The notes below the pieces were generated by a model, which made no database searches, had not been told where the DNA came from, and worked only from the letters and a program-made list of their open reading frames with translations. Below, one piece after another: positions 26,856-34,820 of a DNA stretch of 64,000 nucleotides (within the stretch, counting starts at the first letter, position 1; each line of letters begins with the position of its first letter). The stretch comes from DASRAJ01 sp035638255 (GTDB lineage: Bacteria > Bacteroidota > Bacteroidia > Chitinophagales > UBA10324): the NCBI GenBank assembly GCA_035638255.1, contig DASRAJ010000041.1, positions 3,110 to 67,109 on the forward strand, given 5' to 3'. A program made the translations under genes and the position numbers.

Positions 26856-27839
26856 TCATCGCTGAATCAAAATTTTTCCTGCAGCAAGAAAATTGTTTTT
26901 TGAATCTGTAAATCGAACGAAGTAAAATCCTTCGTCAAGGTCGCTGATGCTAAATGTTTCTGACTGCTTTGTAACCGGGAATTTTCTGATCACTCTTCCC
27001 GCTTCATCATAAAGAATCAAATCGCCGCTCATCTGCCTTTCGTTCATAATTAAAATAAAATCGCTGGTAGGATCGGGAGTGATTGAAATGAAATCATTAA
27101 GCCTTACTTCATTGAGTCCGGAAGGATATGCAAGTCCGATGTCATCAATGTACAAAGTGCTGTTGGGAAGTGAATTAAATCCATTGCTTGACGAAATAAT
27201 CCAGAGTGAAGTGTCGGGTGTGGCAGCAGAGAAGTAAACAATGGGTGCAGAGAAGCGAGTGTAGGTGGTAATGGTTTGTCCCGATTGGAAGAGCGCCATG
27301 CCAATGGTATCACGGTTTGTATCAAAGAGTTGAAACTCAATCTGTGAAGAGTCTCCCGGAGTGGGCGAATATTTAAACCACCCAAAGATGCTGTCAGGAC
27401 GCGAAACGTAAGGGATGCCGCCATCGACTCCATAGGGTGGAAGGGTGATCAGGTGACCAGTGCTGATGATGCCGTTAGCTGTATCTGTAAACACTATTTT
27501 AGTTACGAGTTTTGCAGCGAAGTTGCCGCTATGGGCATCAGTAGTTTTTAAGCATGTAAGTATGCTCAAAATATTTGTTTCGCAATTTAACTGATCCCAG
27601 TTATCAGGCACTTCGAACGTATTCACGCACGTATCAAAATTCCAGTTTTCGAAACCGGCATTGGGCGTAGGATCTTGCGCGAATGAAAAATTAAAATTGA
27701 TCAGCATAAGAAGAAAAAAGAGAATGGAGAAATGGCGCCTCTCACTGAAGGGCACCCGGGAGCGAAGATTCTTTTCGGGAATGAAATGTGAAAAACCTGC
27801 AGCGAGTACAATTCTTCTCATGTGTTTGATTTGTTTCAA
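26856..27839 (-). CDS. T9SS type A sorting domain protein, partner of the TonB receptor
   Basis: Up to 327 residues. The hydrophobic signal segment (FSILFFLLMLINFNFSFAQ) begins only at residue ~37; a GTG at 27755 (VPFSERRHF) would give a normal signal peptide and is an alternative start. The mature part opens with PNAGFENW and continues as a beta-sandwich-like region (~60-240), a pattern seen in lectin- or carbohydrate-binding-like secreted proteins of Bacteroidota. The last ~80 residues (ISITPDPTSDFILIM..., LDEGFYFVRF) are a T9SS sorting domain. It precedes the TonB receptor by 10 nt, which suggests a surface-exposed ligand-binding helper for it. The function is not recognised beyond that. 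Confidence 0.75.
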   Translation of the reverse strand: MKQIKHMRRIVLAAGFSHFIPEKNLRSRVPFSERRHFSILFFLLMLINFNFSFAQDPTPNAGFENWNFDTCVNTFEVPDNWDQLNCETNILSILTCLKTTDAHSGNFAAKLVTKIVFTDTANGIISTGHLITLPPYGVDGGIPYVSRPDSIFGWFKYSPTPGDSSQIEFQLFDTNRDTIGMALFQSGQTITTYTRFSAPIVYFSAATPDTSLWIISSSNGFNSLPNSTLYIDDIGLAYPSGLNEVRLNDFISITPDPTSDFILIMNERQMSGDLILYDEAGRVIRKFPVTKQSETFSISDLDEGFYFVRFTDSKNNFLAAGKILIQR

Positions 27840-27900
27840 TCAAAATTAGGAAAAGAAAAAGGCCATGCTGAAATTATTGTGTTTACGGTTCTTGCAGGTT

Positions 27901-27943
27901 AAATCTTTTTTTGTCCATAGGACTCCTACGGAGAGATGCCGGA
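27901..27943 (+). repeat. Left inverted-repeat arm
   Basis: 43-bp arm, identical in reverse complement to 28382-28424. It contains the REP-like near palindrome TCCATAGGACTCCTACGGA. Confidence 0.85.
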
Positions 27944-28381
27944 AAGCCTTGCTCCGATCCGAAGGATTCCTATGGAAAAGGAGTCACTTCAGGCCAACTA
28001 CGATAAATCAGACACTATTTTTTCATTTCTAACCTTAGTAGAATACGCTAACTGATCCTGTTTCGGGTAAAGTTCTTTTGGCGAAAATGCCTGTCAAAAA
28101 GAACTATAGTTTTTTATGGGGCTGAAGTGTTTTTTGGTTTCACCTTAGCCGGGCTTGATTCTTCATACTCTTCCGCAAAAGTTATTTTGCGATGGTGCGC
28201 TCATGATTAAAAATGTATTTGCACACGCTATCAACGTCTGATTTTGTTCCGATACATCGGGAGAAAAAGCGGAAGCAGAATAAGGTAATAAGGTGAAATG
28301 ATTCGCATTGTAATTTCCTACTAAGGTTTCAATTGGGTGTATGATAAGGTTTACATTCTTAATGACGAATCCACTTTTTTA

Positions 28382-28424
28382 TCCGGCATCTCTCCGTAGG
28401 AGTCCTATGGACAAAAAAAGATTT
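28382..28424 (-). repeat. Right inverted-repeat arm
   Basis: 43-bp arm, the exact reverse complement of 27901-27943. It is followed after 4 nt by the TTCTTGCAG direct repeat. Confidence 0.85.
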
Positions 28425-28570
28425 TGCCTTCTTGCAGAAAAACTAAATTTGATTAAAATTTTTCCATACTCTTCGGGAAGAATTGAATTTAGCACTCTGA
28501 AACAAAATGCTTTTCCATTTTTGGTTTAGTGTTCCACTTATTAATTGAACCTGCATCTCTCTTCTTCTCC

Positions 28571-29218
28571 ATGGAAAATTCAATTCTTCAAAATCTCCGG
28601 CAAGAGTACGAAGCAACCCCACTGGATGAAGACTCCATTCTTAAAAACCCTGTTGAGCAATTTAGAATATGGTTTGAAGATGCTGTGCGGTCAAAACTTC
28701 CCGAGCCAAATGCCATGGCACTTGCAACAGCAAATGTTGATTTCAAGCCATCAGTAAGAATGGTTTTACTGAAGGGAATTGAAGACAATGCGTTTATTTT
28801 TTTTACGAATTACAATAGCAGAAAGGGTAAGGAATTACTTTGGAACCCCTATGCAACATTACTTTTCTTCTGGAATGAATTGCATCGCCAGGTGCGAATT
28901 GAAGGAAGAGTGAAAAAAATTCCTGCTGAAGAATCTGACAGGTACTTTCAATTGCGTCCTGAGGGGAGTCAACTGAGTGCCATGATTTCACCCCAGAGTG
29001 AAGTGATTGCAGGCAGGAAATTCCTGGAGGAAAAATTATCAGATGCCGAAAAAGAATTTTCAGGAAAACAAATTCCGCGACCTGAACATTGGGGAGGCTA
29101 CAAGGTGATTCCTCAAACCATTGAGTTTTGGCAGGGAAGAGCCAGCCGCCTGCACGACCGGATTTTATTTACGCTCGTGAATGAAAACGAATGGAAGATT
29201 GAGAGGCTTGCTCCATAG
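28571..29218 (+). CDS. pdxH: Pyridoxamine 5'-phosphate oxidase
   Basis: 215 residues from ATG 28571 (MENSILQNLRQEY), the family's usual length; an upstream in-frame ATG at 28529 would add 14 unrelated residues. The enzyme oxidises pyridoxamine or pyridoxine 5'-phosphate to pyridoxal 5'-phosphate using FMN and oxygen. FMN- and substrate-binding motifs are present: RMVLLKGI, FFTNYNSRKGKEL, RQVRIEGRV, SQLSAMISPQSEVI, and the C-terminal WQGRASRLHDRI...RLAP. It is a stand-alone gene just beyond the mobile element; no SD-like sequence precedes the ATG. Confidence 0.96.
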   Translation: MENSILQNLRQEYEATPLDEDSILKNPVEQFRIWFEDAVRSKLPEPNAMALATANVDFKPSVRMVLLKGIEDNAFIFFTNYNSRKGKELLWNPYATLLFFWNELHRQVRIEGRVKKIPAEESDRYFQLRPEGSQLSAMISPQSEVIAGRKFLEEKLSDAEKEFSGKQIPRPEHWGGYKVIPQTIEFWQGRASRLHDRILFTLVNENEWKIERLAP

Positions 29219-29279
29219 CGAGTGAAGTTTCGACAACTCCTCAGTACTGCCGGGTTGTCAAAAACTCCCGGGCTGAAAA

Positions 29280-29474
29280 CTATTCAGCTTTTTTCTTCGG
29301 CACTCTCTTCTTTTTGGGCGCTTCCGGTTTTGCTTCAACAACCTCGACAGGTGCAGCCGCCTTCGGTACCGATTTTACCGGTATTGCTGTTGGTTCTCCT
29401 TTATGTTTTCTGCTCTTGCCAAATGTTCCCCGAAACAATTTCCCTCTGCGTGACCTGCGATCGCCTTTACCCAT
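29280..29474 (-). CDS. 30S ribosomal protein THX family, with extended tail
   Basis: 64 residues. The first ~27 residues (MGKGDRRSRRGKLFRGTFGK, then SRKHK) match the small basic ribosomal protein THX, which sits in the head of the small ribosomal subunit. The remaining ~37 residues are a low-complexity Ala/Pro/Val/Glu and Lys tail (ending PKKKRVPKKKAE) absent from the short Thermus protein. The length and the tail are the only odd points. It is a single gene, convergent with pdxH (61 nt between stops). Confidence 0.85.
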   Translation of the reverse strand: MGKGDRRSRRGKLFRGTFGKSRKHKGEPTAIPVKSVPKAAAPVEVVEAKPEAPKKKRVPKKKAE

Positions 29475-29641
29475 AAGATGATTTTTTTTGTTTATCCTCC
29501 GAAGTTTTACCTGCGTTACCGAAGTTTCAATACAGGTGAAGTGTTGGAGGGGATTGAAATAAAGTTTTGCAAAGCAACTCTATTTGCTGACAAGAAAAAA
29601 GTAAGAACGGAATTACCTTGCTTGTGCTAGCCGTGAAAGTG

Positions 29642-29914
29642 TTATTTCACTTTCGATGCAAAATCTTTTCCGGCTCTGAACTTAACCACTTTGCGCGCCG
29701 GTATGTTAAGTGATTTGCCGGTTTTCGGGTTGCGTCCTTTTCGTGCTGAGCGTCTTGAAACCATGAATGTGCCGAAACCAACCAACACCAGCTTGTCTCC
29801 TTTTTTCAATGCGCCCATGGTAGTATTAATGAAAGCGTCAATAGCAGAGTTCGCTTGTGTCTTTGAAATTTTTGCATCGTTGGAAATCTTCGCTACGAGT
29901 TGACCTTTGTTCAT
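29642..29914 (-). CDS. hup: HU family DNA-binding protein
   Basis: 90 residues, full length. HU binds and bends DNA as a dimer. The helical dimerisation half (MNKGQLVAKISNDAKISKTQANSAIDAFINT) and the beta-arm half are intact: GFGTFMVSRRSARKGRNPKTGKSLNIPA, including the RNPxTG arm tip. Spacing of 167 nt to the THX gene downstream makes it probably monocistronic. A textbook Bacteroidota promoter lies 41-71 nt before the ATG. A second, divergent HU/IHF-type gene occurs at 46824-47117. Confidence 0.95.
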   Translation of the reverse strand: MNKGQLVAKISNDAKISKTQANSAIDAFINTTMGALKKGDKLVLVGFGTFMVSRRSARKGRNPKTGKSLNIPARKVVKFRAGKDFASKVK

Positions 29915-29954
29915 GATTGTGCCTGGGTTTGATGTTGTGAATTCCTTCCTGAGT

Positions 29955-29985
29955 CAAAAATAGACGTTTGATTCAATTTTGCAAA
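29955..29985 (-). promoter_or_regulatory. Promoter of the HU gene
   Basis: On the minus strand, TTTG at 29985-29982 is followed after exactly 19 nt by TATTTTTG (29962-29955). This matches the Bacteroidota housekeeping consensus TTTG-N19-TANNTTTG completely. The predicted start is near 29948, giving a ~34-nt leader. Confidence 0.75.
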
Positions 29986-30154
29986 TGGAAATATCATGAA
30001 ATTTTTTTTCGAAGAAATAAATTCTCACTCTGAAAAAAGCAAATTGCTAAAAATGTTGGATTGGAATTTCCGTTTTTGTAACAAATGATTTACGATTGGC
30101 GTTTGAGAAAAAGATTCAATTCCCATCAAAAAAGGAATTAGTTATTTTGAAACA

Positions 30155-30361
30155 ATGAAACGCTGGCTTCTCCTTCTTCTCTCAATTCTTGTCTTGGCTT
30201 CGTGCCATCGCACCACATGCCCTGCATACATGAATGGAGCCGCCACAGGAACCCAGGGAAGTGGCGAGAAGAAAAGAACATTATTTCCTGAAAAGATGAA
30301 GAAGAAAAAAATGATGAAGAAAGCAAAGCCCAACACGCCCCCGAAGCAGAAATACGATTAA
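30155..30361 (+). CDS. Small lysine-rich lipoprotein
   Basis: 68 residues. A signal sequence with lipobox (LLLSILVLASC; lipidated cysteine C17) is followed by HRTTCPAYMNG, a CPAY motif seen in many short Bacteroidota lipoproteins, and a strongly basic tail (KMKKKKMMKKAKPNTPPKQ). Expected location is an envelope membrane. The function is unknown. Its stop overlaps the recG stop by 4 nt in convergent orientation. An imperfect -7 element (TATTTTG) ends about 12 nt before the ATG. Confidence 0.75.
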   Translation: MKRWLLLLLSILVLASCHRTTCPAYMNGAATGTQGSGEKKRTLFPEKMKKKKMMKKAKPNTPPKQKYD

Positions 30362-32478
30362 GAAATTCTGCTCCACTGTTTTTCATTTCTCTTTTGACCT
30401 TCAATAAAATTTCTGATCACTGTATGTTGTGATTTATTGAGGGTAGGATCGGCTGACAAAATTTTCTCCGCTTCTTCCCGTGCGAGAATAAGCCACTTTT
30501 GATCACGGGCGAGATCGGCAATTTTGAATGGCATCAATCCTGATTGCTGTGTGCCTTCAATGTCACCGGGTCCGCGAAGGCGCATATCTTCCTCTGCAAT
30601 TCGGAAACCGTCATTCGTCTGCGTCATGATGTTAAGGCGCGCAAGACCATCACTGGAAATTTTTTCACCGCTCATCAAAATGCAAAAAGATTGATCGGCG
30701 CCTCTGCCCACTCTTCCCCGAAGCTGATGCAACTGTGAGAGGCCGAATCGTTCAGCATTCTCAATCACCATCACGCTTGCATTCGGAACATCAACGCCTA
30801 CTTCAATCACCGTTGTGGAAACCATGATCTGAGTTTCTCCTCTTATAAACCGTAGCATTTCATAATCACGCGCATCAGTTTTCATTTTTCCGTGAACAAT
30901 GCTCACAGCAAATTCCGGCAGCGGAAATGCGCGCGTGATACTTTCATAACCATCCATCAAAAATTTATAGTCCTGTGTTTCTGATTCTTCAATGAGAGGG
31001 TAGACAACATAAATCTGTCTCTTCTTTTTTATCTCTTCTTTCATGAAGCCGAAAACACGGAGCCGGGCTGAATCATCACGGTGTACTGTCTTAACCGGTT
31101 TTCTTCCCGGCGGCAATTCATCAATGACAGAAATATCAAGGTCTCCATAGAGCGTCATCGCGAGCGTGCGCGGAATGGGGGTGGCGGTCATCACGAGCAC
31201 ATGAGGCGGTTTTTGATTTTTTGTCCAGAGGCGCGCGCGTTGCTCTACGCCGAACCGGTGTTGCTCATCAATCACCACCAATCCTAAATTCTGAAACACC
31301 ACCTGATCTTCAAGCAATGCATGAGTGCCTACCAGCAAATGCAACTCGCCATTTGATAATTGCTGAAGAAGAAGTTTTCTGTTTTTTCCCTTTACGGATG
31401 AAGTGAGAAATCCGATTTTCAGGCCCAGTCCCTCCGTCATCCGCTGCAGATTTCTGAAATGTTGTTGTGCGAGAATTTCAGTTGGTACCATCAGGCCGGA
31501 CTGGTAACCGTTGTCAATCGCCATCAGCATGGTGATAAATGAGACAATTGTTTTTCCGCTGCCAACATCACCCTGCAGCAGGCGATTCATTTGTTTTGCT
31601 GAAAGAACATCAGCGCGGATTTCTTTGATCACACGCTTCTGCGCCTTCGTGAGTTCGAACGGAAGTTTCTCATGGTAAAATCGATTGAAGAAATTTCCAA
31701 GGTGCGTGAAGACAAAACCGTTTTGCGTTTGCTTTCTCCTGACTTTCAATTGAACGATCCGCAGTTGAGAAAAGAATAATTCTTCAAAGCGAAAACGATC
31801 TTTTGCCTGCTCTGCTGATGCTTCAGTTTCTGGAAGATGAATTTGCTGAAAGGAAGAGAACCGGGAATGAAAGTGAAAGCGCTTTACAATTTCTTCGGGC
31901 AAATTTTCAGGAACATCTTTTTCATTCACCAATGAAAAAAGTGTCTTCACCAATTTTTCAATTCCGCGGCTGTGGAGATTTCTTGATTTGAGTTTTTCTG
32001 TGGAAGGATATACGGGCTGCAATCCGGGTTTCTTCAAATCTTCTTTCGATGCCTCGTCAAGCAAAGAGATTTCCGGGTGGGGAATGGAGTATTCTCCTCT
32101 ATAATAATTCGGTCTGCCGAAGATGATGTACGTCTTTCCGACTTCGAGCATCTTGTCAATCCACCGCTGACCCTGGAACCAAACCAATTCGATTTCGCCG
32201 GTACCATCGGTGATGTAAGCTTTCAGCCGCGCGGTTCTTCCGATGCCTTCCACATTCTTCTCCACCAATTTTCCAATGAACTGTACAAACAGAGAGTTCG
32301 CATTGATCTGCTTGATTTTCACAAACTGCGTTCGGTCAACATAACGAAAAGGAAAATGTTGAAGCAGATCATCGAACGTAGAAATGTTCAACTCCTTTCG
32401 AAGCAACTCAGCACGTTGCGGTCCAACACCCTTGAGGTATTCGATGGGTGAAGAGAGGAGGTGTTGGATTTGCGCCAT
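30358..32478 (-). CDS. recG: ATP-dependent DNA helicase RecG
   Basis: 706 residues from the ATG at 32478 (MAQIQHLLSSPIEYLKGVGP). An in-frame ATG at 32568 would place a dispersed inverted repeat inside the coding region and is unlikely. RecG remodels stalled replication forks and branched recombination intermediates. The N-terminal wedge/OB domain (VFQ-type strands, ~60-180) is followed by helicase domains with Walker A GDVGSGKTIV, the DEQH box in LVVIDEQHRFG, motif III TATPIPRTLAM, and the C-terminal QLRGRVGRG and GPGDIEGTQQSGL motifs. Length and motif order are normal. Confidence 0.96.
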   Translation of the reverse strand: MAQIQHLLSSPIEYLKGVGPQRAELLRKELNISTFDDLLQHFPFRYVDRTQFVKIKQINANSLFVQFIGKLVEKNVEGIGRTARLKAYITDGTGEIELVWFQGQRWIDKMLEVGKTYIIFGRPNYYRGEYSIPHPEISLLDEASKEDLKKPGLQPVYPSTEKLKSRNLHSRGIEKLVKTLFSLVNEKDVPENLPEEIVKRFHFHSRFSSFQQIHLPETEASAEQAKDRFRFEELFFSQLRIVQLKVRRKQTQNGFVFTHLGNFFNRFYHEKLPFELTKAQKRVIKEIRADVLSAKQMNRLLQGDVGSGKTIVSFITMLMAIDNGYQSGLMVPTEILAQQHFRNLQRMTEGLGLKIGFLTSSVKGKNRKLLLQQLSNGELHLLVGTHALLEDQVVFQNLGLVVIDEQHRFGVEQRARLWTKNQKPPHVLVMTATPIPRTLAMTLYGDLDISVIDELPPGRKPVKTVHRDDSARLRVFGFMKEEIKKKRQIYVVYPLIEESETQDYKFLMDGYESITRAFPLPEFAVSIVHGKMKTDARDYEMLRFIRGETQIMVSTTVIEVGVDVPNASVMVIENAERFGLSQLHQLRGRVGRGADQSFCILMSGEKISSDGLARLNIMTQTNDGFRIAEEDMRLRGPGDIEGTQQSGLMPFKIADLARDQKWLILAREEAEKILSADPTLNKSQHTVIRNFIEGQKRNEKQWSRIS

Positions 32479-32520
32479 GAATTGAGTGCGACTGAAATCT
32501 AATTGAAATTTATTGTGCCC

Positions 32521-32593
32521 GTCATCCTGAGCCTGTCGAAGGAGGTGAGTTGAAGGTATACTTTCCAAAATCTTTCGACAGGCTCAGGATGAC
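32521..32593. repeat. Fold-back inverted repeat upstream of recG
   Basis: Arms 32521-32543 and 32571-32593 are complementary at 22 of 23 positions (core CGACAGGCTCAGGATGAC), with a 27-nt loop. I recall the same core as a dispersed palindrome in other bacterial genomes. It lies between two co-oriented genes and could terminate transcription of the T9SS gene upstream. Confidence 0.75.
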
Positions 32594-32678
32594 CTGCGCA
32601 GCTGAAAGTCATTCGCAAAGATGTGAAGGAAAGATGAGGCGCTACACGATAACTTTTTTCTCAGAGGTTGCCACAATG

Positions 32679-34214
32679 CTACTGTCTGACCAGCTTTTTC
32701 ATAGTAGAAAATTCTTTACCACTTATTTCAAGGAAGTAAATTCCTTTAGGTAAATCTATTATTGAGAGATAAGAACTGTTTTCTTTTTCATAAAATAACT
32801 CTCCAACCTCACTAAAAATTCTCACGTTAAACTGATTTGGAAAAGAATCAGAGAAGTGAAGACAAACGGCGTCTGAAGAAGGGTTTGGAAAAACTTCCCA
32901 CAGGGAGTTCCATTTGTTAATCAGTTCGATGCTTGAATAAGAAGGATCACTTAGTTTGCGAACAAAATCGCCAACGAGTGAACCACAATAACCAACAATG
33001 AAAATATCTTTCCCTATCAAATCGAAATCTGAAAAGTGAGTAATAGGATTACCACTTGATTTATCAGTGTACTTCCAAATTGAATTTCCTGTATAACCAA
33101 ACTTTTGAATTACTGTTCCTTCCATCGTGGTGTGTCCCCAAAAAACTTGTTCGCCCTCATCAACCCGTAGTTGTGTTTGCACATGACTCATGCCGCCCTG
33201 TGTACACCAATAGGCAGTATCTCCCTCAAGAGTATTTGCCCATGCAAGATTCCCATCGGCATTGTATTTTCTCACGTCACTTTCATAATCACCGGCAACA
33301 GCAGAATATAAACTACCTGAATTGTCAAAAGCCACGCACTGTGCTAAATTGTTCGCGCCTGTTAAAGGAAATGTCCTGTTCCAGTTCATCATTCCTGATC
33401 CTGAAATTTCCCCTACCAATGTTTCAGAAGAGGTCAGAGAAATCTCATGGGTTCCGGTAAAATAAGTAATGCCGTAATTATCCGCTTTCATTTTACTTAC
33501 AAAGCAGTGTTCGTCTCCATTGTAAGTAAGAGGCAATGTCCACTCAAGATTTCCCGCCTGATCATACTTGATGACTGTTGCCTCAGGAAATGATGTGGGG
33601 TAAAAATTCACAGCAAGAAAAAGATTACCCGCTGCATCTGATGTTGTAAGAACCTGATAGCTCAGATTCGGTTGACCAAATGAATTTGACCAGGTCAAGT
33701 TTCCGAGAGGATCAAACTTAAAAATAAATAAAGTGTCTGGTGTTGAATTAACTCCAACTGCAATCAGGTTTTCGTTTGCGTCGAGCGCAGTTGACCAAAG
33801 CGCACTGAAGATGTAGTTCGTCTCTGTCTGATGCGACCATACCGGATTTCCTAATGAGTCATACTTATACACTGACAAGTAAGTATGATTGATGCCATCG
33901 TATTTGCTTAGACAGATCATACTTTGATCATGAGTAAAATTCACAAAAGGCAGATTTTCCGTTGAATCAATTCTGAATCTTAAGAGAGAATTACCCGATG
34001 AATCAAATCGAGGAATAATTCTTTGAATCAAATAAGGACTCGAGATCGAATCGCACAGCATCATTACATTTCCTTTTTCGCTCAGTAAAAAATTTACCGG
34101 TTCAATAACCGCTGAATAATTGTCTGCCGGAGAGATGTATTTAATCCATTCAGTGGCCGGCTGTGCAAAAACCTTTGAACCAAAAATGAGAAAACAAAGG
34201 ACCAGTTTTTTCAT
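32679..34214 (-). CDS. T9SS-secreted beta-propeller-like protein
   Basis: 511 residues. Signal peptide 1-18 (MKKLVLCFLIFGSKVFAQ). The body (~40-420) consists of degenerate repeats of the form KYDSLGNPVWSHQT, KFDPLGNLTWSNSF, KYDQAGNLEWTLPL and KYNADGNLAWANTL at ~55-residue spacing, which implies a beta-propeller related to SBBP proteins. The last ~80 residues (WEVFPNPSSDAVCLHF..., LPKGIYFLEI) are a T9SS type A sorting domain. The ligand or activity is unknown. It is monocistronic, divergent from the DinB-fold gene (117 nt apart). Confidence 0.88.
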   Translation of the reverse strand: MKKLVLCFLIFGSKVFAQPATEWIKYISPADNYSAVIEPVNFLLSEKGNVMMLCDSISSPYLIQRIIPRFDSSGNSLLRFRIDSTENLPFVNFTHDQSMICLSKYDGINHTYLSVYKYDSLGNPVWSHQTETNYIFSALWSTALDANENLIAVGVNSTPDTLFIFKFDPLGNLTWSNSFGQPNLSYQVLTTSDAAGNLFLAVNFYPTSFPEATVIKYDQAGNLEWTLPLTYNGDEHCFVSKMKADNYGITYFTGTHEISLTSSETLVGEISGSGMMNWNRTFPLTGANNLAQCVAFDNSGSLYSAVAGDYESDVRKYNADGNLAWANTLEGDTAYWCTQGGMSHVQTQLRVDEGEQVFWGHTTMEGTVIQKFGYTGNSIWKYTDKSSGNPITHFSDFDLIGKDIFIVGYCGSLVGDFVRKLSDPSYSSIELINKWNSLWEVFPNPSSDAVCLHFSDSFPNQFNVRIFSEVGELFYEKENSSYLSIIDLPKGIYFLEISGKEFSTMKKLVRQ

Positions 34215-34331
34215 ATAATGCGAAAGAAGCTGTCAATAATTTGATTAAATATTGGTGAATATTGCTGCAAGATAAGGCCTTCCAATTGATTCTTTCTTTT
34301 TCATCTTTACTTTAGCAGTTCAAAATTCCCC

Positions 34332-34820
34332 ATGATCTCAACGCGTGAAAAGAAGATTCAACGATTCGGCAGCGGTTATATCCGACTCACCGATGAGTTG
34401 CGGCACGTGCCAAAAGATGCGATTCAGTATAGAACTAAAAAAGATGTTTGGAACATCAATGAGATTGTGATTCATCTGGCGGACCTTGAGGCAGGAGCAT
34501 TTGTGAATTTCCGCAGGGCGGTAGCTGAACCGACCCAGAGAATTTTTGCCTTCGATAAAGATCAATGGGCGGAATCGCTTTTTTATTATTCGCACCCTTT
34601 TGATTCTTCCTTAAAGCTGTTCCGGTTTTTGCGTGCAAGCAATTATGTCCTGCTAAAAAATATTGAAGAACATGACTGGCTTCACACGGTACATTATGAA
34701 AGCCATGGACAAATCTCATTCGAAGATTTGCTTGACCTCTATGAAAAGCATTTGGATAAAGCCATTCATGAAATTGCGCTCATATCAGAATTGTATCTCA
34801 AATTAAATCCGCAGAAGTGA
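34332..34820 (+). CDS. DinB-fold family protein
   Basis: 162 residues, the usual size of DinB/YfiT-like four-helix-bundle proteins. The metal-binding histidines typical of the fold are visible: H48 in INEIVIHLADLE and H140 in DLYEKHLDKAIHEI, with H146 close by. Known relatives are metal-dependent transferases or detoxification enzymes; the substrate here cannot be told. A candidate -7 element (TACTTTAG, ~34309-34316) precedes it. Its stop overlaps the GTG start of the next gene (GTGA), so they form an operon. Confidence 0.82.
   Translation: MISTREKKIQRFGSGYIRLTDELRHVPKDAIQYRTKKDVWNINEIVIHLADLEAGAFVNFRRAVAEPTQRIFAFDKDQWAESLFYYSHPFDSSLKLFRFLRASNYVLLKNIEEHDWLHTVHYESHGQISFEDLLDLYEKHLDKAIHEIALISELYLKLNPQK

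Larger units (their letters stand above)
27898..28428. mobile_element. Probable non-autonomous mobile element (MITE-like) with 43-bp perfect inverted repeats
   Basis: Bases 27901-27943 and 28382-28424 are perfect inverted repeats of 43 bp. Immediately outside them, after 3 and 4 nt, lies the same 9-mer TTCTTGCAG (27889-27897 and 28429-28437), which looks like a target-site duplication. The ~440-bp interior has no credible coding frame. It contains a hairpin (AGTTCTTTT...AAAAAGAACT, ~28070-28106) and a degenerate copy of the terminal palindrome near 27957-27976. Each arm itself contains a near palindrome (TCCATAGGACTCCTACGGA). No transposase is present, so movement would need one supplied in trans. 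Confidence 0.6.

Noticed and set aside
28341..28529. 62-codon frame across the right arm of the inverted-repeat element
   Set aside because: It is largely encoded by the inverted-repeat arm and has no transposase-like or other features.
27840..28570. tRNA, rRNA fragment or riboswitch in the large spacer before pdxH
   Set aside because: No cloverleaf, TPsiC-like motif or known riboswitch core was found; the structure is explained by the inverted-repeat element.
30138..30404. Minus-strand frames over the small lipoprotein gene
   Set aside because: The plus frame has a clean lipobox and a sensible length; the minus frames run across the recG stop and lack features.
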